Below, one piece after another: positions 57,911-64,000 of a stretch of 64,000 bases of DNA. Below the pieces are notes generated by a model, which did not search any database, was not told the origin of the DNA, and saw nothing but the letters and a program-made list of their open reading frames with translations. Within the stretch, counting starts at the first letter, position 1, and each line of letters begins with the position of its first letter. Both the position numbers and the translations under genes were made by a program. This stretch comes from Williamsia phyllosphaerae (lineage in GTDB: Bacteria > Actinomycetota > Actinomycetes > Mycobacteriales > Mycobacteriaceae): positions 744,001 to 808,000 of the forward strand of contig NZ_BMCS01000001.1 in the NCBI RefSeq assembly GCF_014635305.1, written 5' to 3'.

Positions 57911-59004
57911 CCCTCCACCCGCTCGCGCCCGGCCGTGCCGAGCGCTGCGCGCCGAGTGTGGTCGGCGAGCAGGTCCGCGGTGACCCGCGCGAGGTCGTCG
58001 CGGTCGGTGGCGAGCACCCCGGTGACCCCGTCGACCACCGAGTCGGTCAGACCCCGCGACGACCGATAGCCGATGGTGGGGACTCCGTGCTGAGCCGCCT
58101 CGATCACCGCGAGTCCCCAGCCCTCGGTGCGCGAGGGCATCAGATGCAGATCTGCGGCGGCGAGAACCGCATGCTTTGTGGTCTCGTCGACATAGCCGTG
58201 GAACGTGACGTGGTCGTCGATGCCGAGGTCGGCGGCCACCACCCGCAGTCGCTCGCCCCACCAACCGTCACCCACGACGTCGAGGTGGATCTCGGGTCGT
58301 GACTCCCGGAGCCGGGCGACGACCTCGAGGGCGTCCTCGATCTGCTTGTGCGGCACCAGCCGCGAGACCACACAGAGCCGGTTGCCGGGCGTCGTCGTCG
58401 TCGAGGGCCGCGCGTGCGCCGGGATCGGGTCGCTGCCGGCACGGACCACCGCGACCCGCTCGGCCTCGACACCGAGCGCGTGCAGGTCGGTGGCCGACGG
58501 GTCGGAGACGGTCAGGTACTGGTTGCGTCGGTGCACCCACGGCGAGATGCGGGACTCGATGAGCCAGCCCAGGCCACCGAGCAATCGTCCGGCGACCGGC
58601 CACTGGGCGCGGTGGCAGTGGTGCACGAGCACCACGACGGGCGCGCGGGTGACGGCCGCGGCGAAGAACGGGATGCCGTTCTGGGTGTCGATGACGACAT
58701 CGGGTCGGACACCGGCCAGCGGGCCGCGCCCGAGGCGGCCGGCCAGGATCGCGCCGAGGGCGCGTGGATACACCGACAGCCGACCACCGCCGCGCGAGAT
58801 GCGGATGCCGTCCCGCATCTCGGTCGCGCTCGCACCCGGGTAACCGGCGGTACGCAGGGTGACGGCGACGCCGCGGCGGGCCAGTTCGGCGCCGACCCGC
58901 TCGAGGTAGCGCTCGCTGCCGCCACCCTGGGGATGGTCGGTGTCGCGCCAGCAGAGCAGCAGCACCTCGCGAGGCAACGATGCCTCGACAACCTGCTGTT
59001 CCAC
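57781..59004 (-). CDS. Family 4 glycosyltransferase (Rv0225-like)
   Basis: 407 residues, GT-B fold: DTDHPQGGGSERYLERVGAEL at the donor side, VVIDTQNGIPFF, and the sugar-nucleotide site CVVSRLVPHKQIEDALEVV with MPSRTEGWGLAVIEAAQHGVPTIG (the EX7E motif). It probably transfers mannose or a related sugar to a lipoglycan. GTG 59004 is chosen because GAGAGG lies 8 nt before it. The C-terminal 43 residues after GYSWSATADAV lie in the overlap with the SnoaL-like gene and are beyond the usual end of the fold. Confidence 0.88.
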   Translation of the reverse strand: MEQQVVEASLPREVLLLCWRDTDHPQGGGSERYLERVGAELARRGVAVTLRTAGYPGASATEMRDGIRISRGGGRLSVYPRALGAILAGRLGRGPLAGVRPDVVIDTQNGIPFFAAAVTRAPVVVLVHHCHRAQWPVAGRLLGGLGWLIESRISPWVHRRNQYLTVSDPSATDLHALGVEAERVAVVRAGSDPIPAHARPSTTTTPGNRLCVVSRLVPHKQIEDALEVVARLRESRPEIHLDVVGDGWWGERLRVVAADLGIDDHVTFHGYVDETTKHAVLAAADLHLMPSRTEGWGLAVIEAAQHGVPTIGYRSSRGLTDSVVDGVTGVLATDRDDLARVTADLLADHTRRAALGTAGRERVEGYSWSATADAVALVASAAVSGRWIAGPVDSAKLGTSASDTVAS

Positions 59005-59102
59005 TCTCACGACCTCTCCACGATCACTCCCCCGCACGGGCGGATCTTCTCCGCGAGGGTAGCGGCCCGACGTCCGGACACCGACGATCAGGGCGGTGCC
59101 AC

Positions 59103-59108
59103 TAGTGT
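59103..59108 (+). promoter_or_regulatory. -10 element of a leaderless promoter
   Basis: TAGTGT within ACTAGTGTCG, 7 nt before the GTG at 59116. It is identical over 10 bases to the element at 55617-55626. Confidence 0.5.
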
Positions 59109-59115
59109 CGTGGCC

Positions 59116-59895
59116 GTGCCCGACCGGATCCCTGTGCCCCAGCACGGCGCCCGTCGGTTCGCCCGTCGGGCCACGCTGCGACGCGCGGCCGGACTGCTCG
59201 ACGACTTCCGGTTCGAGCAGACCGATCCCGACCGCTTCTACTCGGCGTTGGCGCGGGATTCGGTGGAGCTGATCGCCGACCTGTACCCCGGGTCCCTCGA
59301 CGGCGCGGTCGTCGTCGATGTCGGTGGCGGCCCGGGATACTTCGCCGACGGTTTCCGCGCCCGCGGCGCCCGGTACGTGTCGGTGGAGCCCGACCCGGCC
59401 GAGATGCACGCGGCCGCGCTGCCGCACCAGGCGAGCATCCGCGCCTCCGGCATGGACCTGCCGTTCGCCGACGGCTCGCTGGATGTCTGCTTCTCGTCGA
59501 ACGTCGCCGAACACGTGCCCGATCCGTGGCGGATGGGCTCGGAGATGCTGCGCGTCACGCGATCCGGCGGGATCATGGTGCTGTCCTACACCCTCTGGTA
59601 CGGACCGTTCGGCGGCCACGAGATGGGGCTGACGCACTATCTCGGCGGGGCCCGGGCCGCCCGGCGGTACACCCGCCGACACGGCCATCCCCCCAAGAAC
59701 CTCTACGGCACCAGCCTTTTCGCGGTCACCGCGGCCGATGGACTCCGGTGGGCCGCGACCGTCCCGCCCGAGCGGGCAACCCTGATCGCCGCCTTCCCGC
59801 GCTATCTGCCCCGCTGGATGTGGTGGGTCATGCGGGTCCCCGGACTACGAGAACTGCTGGGCAGCAACCTCGTTCTCGTTTTCCACCGGACCTGA
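59116..59895 (+). CDS. Class I SAM-dependent methyltransferase (Rv0224c-like)
   Basis: 259 residues. SAM-binding motifs: VVVDVGGGPGYFADGF (residues 62-78), VEPD, SSNVAEHVPDPW and SGGIMVLSYT. The C-terminal part contains LPRWMWWVMRVPG, which looks membrane-peripheral. In mycobacteria the homologue Rv0224c is adjacent to Rv0225. The substrate is unknown, but methylation of an envelope sugar or lipid fits the context. GTG 59116 is preferred because of the leaderless promoter; GTG 59110 is the alternative. Confidence 0.88.
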   Translation: MPDRIPVPQHGARRFARRATLRRAAGLLDDFRFEQTDPDRFYSALARDSVELIADLYPGSLDGAVVVDVGGGPGYFADGFRARGARYVSVEPDPAEMHAAALPHQASIRASGMDLPFADGSLDVCFSSNVAEHVPDPWRMGSEMLRVTRSGGIMVLSYTLWYGPFGGHEMGLTHYLGGARAARRYTRRHGHPPKNLYGTSLFAVTAADGLRWAATVPPERATLIAAFPRYLPRWMWWVMRVPGLRELLGSNLVLVFHRT

Positions 59896-59905
59896 GCGGG
59901 CGGTC

Positions 59906-60784
59906 TCAGCCTGCGGGCGCCTCGCATCGCAGCAGACCGGTCGACGAGGTCGACGTGTCGAGCACGCGGCCGTCGAGCGTGATGGTGCAGGTGACCTGCC
60001 CCTGCAGCACCACCGCGGTCAGCGATGCCGTCCCGGTCACGTCCGTGGCGACCGCCCACGGCGGGGTGATCGGCCGCGGCGAGATCTTGATGGAGGAGCC
60101 GGCCGCGTAGGTGAGTCCGAGGATCTGCCCGTTCCCGCTCAGCGAGTACAGGATCTGTCCCGGGGCAGCAGACGCGGACGGCTGCGCACCGGGGATCCCG
60201 GAGGTCGGAGGAGGCGTCGACTCCTCGGTCGGCAGGAAGTCCTCGGTGGTCTCGATCGTCGACGAGGCGGCCGGGGTCGAGACATCGTCGTCACTGCCGC
60301 TCACGAGGAAGTAGCCGGCCACCAGGACGATGACCACCAGCAGCGCGACGACCGCCGCGATCAGCCACAACGTGCGCGACGATCCGCCGCCGGGCGGCGG
60401 TGCCGCGGCCGCACCGTCTCCGGGGTACTGGTTCGGGGGGTACTGGTTCGGTGGGTACTGGTTCGGGGGGTACTGGCCGCCGCCGTATCCGCCCTGGTCG
60501 TAGGGCTGCTGGTAGCCGTACTGCGTGGGTGGGTACGGGTTCTGCGTGTACGGGTCCGGCTGGTAGCCGGTGGCCGGGTAGCCGCCGTCGGCCGGATCGA
60601 ACGCGCGCGTCGGTGGGTGCTGGGGGCCCTGGTATCCGGGTTCGGGCTGGTACGGGTACCCGGGCCCCTGCGGACCGTCGACCGAGGTCCACTGATCGTC
60701 GCGCGGAGGCGCCGCCCAGGTGGGGTCGTCGGGCTGCTGTCCCGGCGATGGCTCGCCGTGCCCGCCGTCCGGTCGATCGGTCAT
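59906..60784 (-). CDS. MmpS-like membrane accessory protein with a Pro/Tyr/Gln-rich N-terminal region
   Basis: 292 residues. A disordered cytoplasmic region rich in Pro, Tyr, Gly and Gln (residues 1-125) contains PPNQY repeated three times. One helix follows (LWLIAAVVALLVVIVLVAGYFLV, near 137-159), then a Ser/Thr/Pro linker and a C-terminal domain (residues 205-290) like MmpS accessory proteins (ILYSLSGNGQILGLTYA, VTCTITLDGRVL). ATG 60784 is chosen because AGAGG lies about 9 nt before it. No MmpL gene is next to it, which is unusual. Confidence 0.78.
   Translation of the reverse strand: MTDRPDGGHGEPSPGQQPDDPTWAAPPRDDQWTSVDGPQGPGYPYQPEPGYQGPQHPPTRAFDPADGGYPATGYQPDPYTQNPYPPTQYGYQQPYDQGGYGGGQYPPNQYPPNQYPPNQYPGDGAAAAPPPGGGSSRTLWLIAAVVALLVVIVLVAGYFLVSGSDDDVSTPAASSTIETTEDFLPTEESTPPPTSGIPGAQPSASAAPGQILYSLSGNGQILGLTYAAGSSIKISPRPITPPWAVATDVTGTASLTAVVLQGQVTCTITLDGRVLDTSTSSTGLLRCEAPAG
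60424..60476. repeat. 15-bp tandem repeat coding for PPNQY
   Basis: GGTACTGGTTCGGGG occurs at 60424, 60439 (one base changed) and 60454, followed by a partial copy at 60469. On the minus strand it encodes the pentapeptide PPNQY. Copy number may vary between strains by slippage. Confidence 0.9.
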
Positions 60785-60838
60785 CTCATCGGTCCTCTCC
60801 GTGGTGTCCGCCATCCAGTCTGCACGGCGGTCCTACGT

Positions 60839-61975
60839 CTACGACGAACTCAGGCACTGCGACGCCCACGCCCGGATCTCGCCGACGAACAGCTCCGGCT
60901 GCTCCAGCGCCGCGAAGTGGCCACCGCGGTCCAGCTCGTTGAAGTAGGCGAGCGTCGGGTACCGCTTGCGGGCCCAGCGCTCCGAGGTGCGGAACAACTC
61001 CCGGGGGAACATCGACACCCCCACCGGGACCGTCACATCCGGACGGGTACCCGCCTGCGCGGCCTCCCAGTAGATCCGCGCCGACGACGCCCCGGAGGCG
61101 GTCAGCCAGTACATCATCACGCCGTCGAGGATCTGGTCGCGCGTGAGGATCGCCGACAGGTCGCCGTCGTGATCGGTCCAGTCCCAGAACTTCTCGACGA
61201 TCCAGGCCGCCTGTCCGACCGGTGAATCGACCAGCGAGTAGCCGATGGTCTGCGGGCGGGTCGACTGCTGCTTCTGATATCCGGTCCGGTACCAGCGGTG
61301 CTCGTTCTGGGCCGCGATGATCTCGGCCTCCTGCGCGGTCGGGGTGTCGTCGGGATCCGGCGGCGCCAGTGGCATGTTGAGGTGGATGCCCAGCAGGTGG
61401 TCGGCGTCGCGTTCTCCGAGCGCCGTGGTGATGATCGCGCCCCAGTCGCCACCCTGGGCGGCGTATCGCTCGTAGCCCAGGCGCGCCATGAGCGTCGCCC
61501 AGGCGTCGGCGATCCGCTCGATGTTCCAGCCCGGTCGAGTCGGTTTGTCACTGAACCCGAAACCGGGCAGCGACGGGATCACGAGGTGGAACGCCGGTTC
61601 GGTGTCCGCGGGTTCGGTCAGCGGCCCGATGACGTCGAGGAACTCGCACACCGAGCCCGGCCACCCGTGGGTCAGCAGCAGCGGGGTCGCGTCGGCACGC
61701 GACGACCGCACGTGGATGACGTGGATGCCCAGGCCGTCGATGTCGGTGCGGAACTGCGGGAGGCCGTTGAGGCGCTGCTCGAGCCGACGCCAGTCGTAGC
61801 CGTCGGCCCAGTACGCGACGAGGTCGCGCAGGTAGGCCTCGGGCAGACCCTGACTGCGGTCGTCCACCGTCTCCGGCTCGGCCCAGCGGGTGCGGGCCAG
61901 TCGGTCGGCGAGGTCGTCGAGATCGGCCTGATCGATCTCGATCCGGAACGGTTCCACGGTGTCGTCTGCGCTCAC
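60839..61975 (-). CDS. Epoxide hydrolase (EHN-type alpha/beta hydrolase)
   Basis: 378 residues. The N-terminal EHN domain (FRIEIDQADLDDLADRLARTRW, YDWRRLEQRLNGLPQF) precedes an alpha/beta hydrolase: oxyanion motif HGWPGS, nucleophile Asp in GGDWGA, and general-base His in RGGHFAALEQPE. The enzyme class opens epoxides via an ester intermediate. GTG start at 61975. There is no signal peptide, so it is cytoplasmic. Confidence 0.92.
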   Translation of the reverse strand: MSADDTVEPFRIEIDQADLDDLADRLARTRWAEPETVDDRSQGLPEAYLRDLVAYWADGYDWRRLEQRLNGLPQFRTDIDGLGIHVIHVRSSRADATPLLLTHGWPGSVCEFLDVIGPLTEPADTEPAFHLVIPSLPGFGFSDKPTRPGWNIERIADAWATLMARLGYERYAAQGGDWGAIITTALGERDADHLLGIHLNMPLAPPDPDDTPTAQEAEIIAAQNEHRWYRTGYQKQQSTRPQTIGYSLVDSPVGQAAWIVEKFWDWTDHDGDLSAILTRDQILDGVMMYWLTASGASSARIYWEAAQAGTRPDVTVPVGVSMFPRELFRTSERWARKRYPTLAYFNELDRGGHFAALEQPELFVGEIRAWASQCLSSS

Positions 61976-62012
61976 GTCCCCCAGTGTGCCCCGTGCTCGT
62001 CCGGCGCCGATC

Positions 62013-64000
62013 TCAGACGTCGGAGATGGCCTCCAGCGGGTTGGTCCGCGCCGCCCGGACCGCGGGCCACAGCGCGGCGAGCACGCCCACGACGGCCGCG
62101 CCGACGAGCGTGATGCCGATCAACTCGTAGGGCAAGACCGCCGTGGTGATGCCCAGATCCTTGAACGTCCGGACCACGGCGATGCCCACGACGCTGCCCA
62201 GGATGACCCCGAGAACAGCACCGAAGATGGCGATGAGCACCGACTCGACGTAGATGGTCCGGCGGATCTGGGATCGCGCCATGCCGATCGCACGCAGCAT
62301 CCCGATCTCGCGCTTGCGCTCGATGACCGACAGCGCCAACGTGTTCACGATGCCGAGGACCGCGATGACCAGCGCGAGCCCGAGCATGCCGTAGAGAACG
62401 GCGAGCATCTGATCGATCTGCGACGACGCCTGCCCGACGAACTCGGCCCGGTCGTTCACCTGAACCGTCAGGAAGTCCTTCGTAGCCGCGGTCAACTTGT
62501 CGCGCAGCGCATTCACCGAGACGCCGTCGGCGGCCTTGATGAGGATCAGCCGGTCGCTCTGGAACCCGGCCGGCACCAGCTTCCCGTACGCTCCGTCACC
62601 CATCTGGAACGGATCGAGGATCTGCGAGTCCTTGAAGATCCCGGAGATCCTGACGTCGGCGCGCGTGCCGTCGAAGCTGACGAAATCGATGACCTGGCCG
62701 CGTTTCCAGCCCTTGGCCTTCGCCGTCTTCTCCGAGATGATCATCCCGTCGCTGGGGATGGACTTCGATGCGCCGTCGAGCATCTCGTACGGTGTCACCG
62801 CACTGAGATCACCCTTGGGCGAGACGCCGGTGATGGTCTCGTCGCCCACCTTCGCCGCCACGATCCGGAACGAGACGGTCGACGCGACCCCCTCGGTGTT
62901 GTTGGCGGCGTTGACAACCGAGGTGGGCAGAGAGCCCTGGTCCGACGTCGCGAGCACCAGATCGGCCGACAACTCCTTGTTGATCGTGTCGTCGATCGAT
63001 CCCTTCAGGCTCGACCCGAAGGTACCCACCACGGCCACGAGCATCAGCCCGAGGGTGAGGGCGAATGCGGTGGCCGCGGTTCGACGTGGGTTGCGAACCG
63101 CGTTGGTACGGGCCAGCTGTCCGATCTTGCCGAACGGTCGGCCGATGACGCGGCCGAGCGCGCCGACGAACGGGCGTGACAGCGCGGGGGCGGCGAAGAC
63201 CACCGCGAAGATGAGCACGAGAGCGCCGCCGCCGACGGTGGCTGCGAACTTCGCACCCTGACCCGACGTCCCGACCAGGACGAGCGCGATACCGACGACC
63301 GCGAGCAGGCCGCCGATCGACGTCCGCATACGCAGCGAACTGGCTCCGTCGGTGGCACTCTCACGCATCGCCTCGACCGGGGAGACCTGCGCCGCGCGGC
63401 GGGCCGGAGCGTACGCGCTGACCATCGTGACCACGATCCCGACGGCCATGCACGAGATGATCGCGCCCGGGGTGATCTGCAGCGACGCCGTGGGCAGGCC
63501 CGAGGTGGACGACGTGACGGCCTTGAGGATCGCTGCCAACCCGATGCCGATCCCGAGACCGATCACACCGCCGAACAGCCCGACGACGAACGCCTCCAAC
63601 AGAACCGACCGGGTGATCTGGCGACGACTCGCGCCGATCGCCCGCAGCAGCGCGAGCTCGCGTACCCGCTGCGCGATGATCATCGAGAAGGTGTTGTAGA
63701 TGATGAACGTGCCGACGATGAGGCCTATCGCGGCGAACGCCAACAGGATGTAGTTGAACACATCGAGGAACTGGTTGACGTTGTCCTTCTCCTGCTGTCG
63801 CACCTGCGCGCCGGTCTGCGTCTTGTAGTCGTCACCCACGGCCGACGCGACGCGGTCGGTGAGCTGTTGCGCGGAGACACCCGGCACCGCGGACATCTCG
63901 ACGTAGGCCGCGCGGGATCCGTCGGACAGTTCCTGCTTGGCCACCGACTCCTGCAGTTGCACGTTCACGAAGCCGCTGGTGTCGCCGGGGAGATCGACCA
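62013..64000 (-). CDS. ABC transporter permease, MacB/FtsX family (N-terminus beyond the window)
   Basis: At least 662 residues are visible; the frame is open at the right edge, so the N-terminus is missing. The protein has two FtsX-type repeats: one near visible residues 50-200 (NTFSMIIAQRVRELALLRAIGASRRQITRSV) and one at the C-terminus (NTLALSVIERKREIGMLRAIGMARSQIRR). Each repeat starts with the R-E-(L/I)-(A/G)-x-LRAIG coupling motif, with several helices. A large extracytoplasmic domain sits between them (residues about 310-510). It ends LEAISDV. It probably exports or moves lipids or lipoproteins with a MacB-type ATPase expected to the right of the window. Confidence 0.9.
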   Translation of the reverse strand, partial: VDLPGDTSGFVNVQLQESVAKQELSDGSRAAYVEMSAVPGVSAQQLTDRVASAVGDDYKTQTGAQVRQQEKDNVNQFLDVFNYILLAFAAIGLIVGTFIIYNTFSMIIAQRVRELALLRAIGASRRQITRSVLLEAFVVGLFGGVIGLGIGIGLAAILKAVTSSTSGLPTASLQITPGAIISCMAVGIVVTMVSAYAPARRAAQVSPVEAMRESATDGASSLRMRTSIGGLLAVVGIALVLVGTSGQGAKFAATVGGGALVLIFAVVFAAPALSRPFVGALGRVIGRPFGKIGQLARTNAVRNPRRTAATAFALTLGLMLVAVVGTFGSSLKGSIDDTINKELSADLVLATSDQGSLPTSVVNAANNTEGVASTVSFRIVAAKVGDETITGVSPKGDLSAVTPYEMLDGASKSIPSDGMIISEKTAKAKGWKRGQVIDFVSFDGTRADVRISGIFKDSQILDPFQMGDGAYGKLVPAGFQSDRLILIKAADGVSVNALRDKLTAATKDFLTVQVNDRAEFVGQASSQIDQMLAVLYGMLGLALVIAVLGIVNTLALSVIERKREIGMLRAIGMARSQIRRTIYVESVLIAIFGAVLGVILGSVVGIAVVRTFKDLGITTAVLPYELIGITLVGAAVVGVLAALWPAVRAARTNPLEAISDV

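Noticed and set aside
60424-60476. CRISPR-like repeats
   Set aside because: Direct 15-bp repeats without spacers, in frame with a repetitive protein region.

Overview
The window is GC-rich, densely coded DNA from a mycolic-acid actinobacterium (Mycobacteriales). A Gordonia-like relative of Mycobacterium is the best guess. The evidence is an AftD-type arabinofuranosyltransferase with an LpqI-type lipoprotein next to it, a fadA2-fabG4-htdX block, an MmpS-like protein, an F420-dependent LLM oxidoreductase, and a gene set (acyltransferase, DUF3068 protein, membrane protein, GT4, methyltransferase) that recalls the M. tuberculosis Rv0224c-Rv0243 neighbourhood. The genus is an inference. No transposase, integrase, tRNA, rRNA or CRISPR array was seen.

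Region 1 (1-25.7 kb) is a hydroxamate siderophore locus. A giant NRPS runs off the left edge as one unbroken frame. Its visible order is A1-T1-E1 / C2-A2-T2 / C3-A3-T3-E3 / C4. The A1 pocket residues read DINYWGGIGK (formyl-hydroxyornithine type) and those of A3 read DMENLGLINK (ornithine/hydroxyornithine type). Upstream in the same leftward operon are a heterodimeric ABC exporter and an MbtH protein. A divergent formyltransferase, which would make the formyl group, and an unexpected VWA-domain gene lie next. A second leftward operon (SIP reductase, two FecCD permeases, FecE-type ATPase, second ABC exporter pair) covers uptake, iron release and possibly export or recycling. IdeR/DmdR-like iron boxes sit at the key promoters. 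In both exporter pairs the nucleotide-binding motifs have decayed in a complementary way.

Region 2 (25.8-42.2 kb) holds lipid and stress genes: divergent fadA2 / fabG4-htdX, an LEA/CsbD-like tail-anchored protein, an aldo-keto reductase, an alpha/beta hydrolase, MarR with an MMPL transporter, a GT2 gene with an unknown partner, an IclR/SDR divergent pair, two TetR genes, LpqI and a universal stress protein. One TetR promoter and the fadA2/fabG4 promoter share the operator pattern CTTAC-N6-GTAAG, which suggests a small local regulon. The only gene-poor stretch (39.9-40.35 kb) contains a dense set of nested perfect stems that looks like an undescribed structured RNA or structured DNA element.

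Region 3 (42.2-64 kb) is mainly cell-envelope polysaccharide biology: a small membrane protein and AftD, an acyltransferase, a DUF3068 protein, a flippase, a multi-pass membrane protein, a SnoaL-like protein, a GT4 and a methyltransferase. Between them are an LLM oxidoreductase under a MerR-type promoter, a PH-like small membrane protein, an SDR, an AlaA-type aminotransferase and an XRE regulator. The right end has an MmpS-like protein, an epoxide hydrolase and a MacB/FtsX-type permease cut by the window edge. Two convergent gene pairs overlap tail-to-tail by 130-145 bp, and several genes appear to be leaderless.
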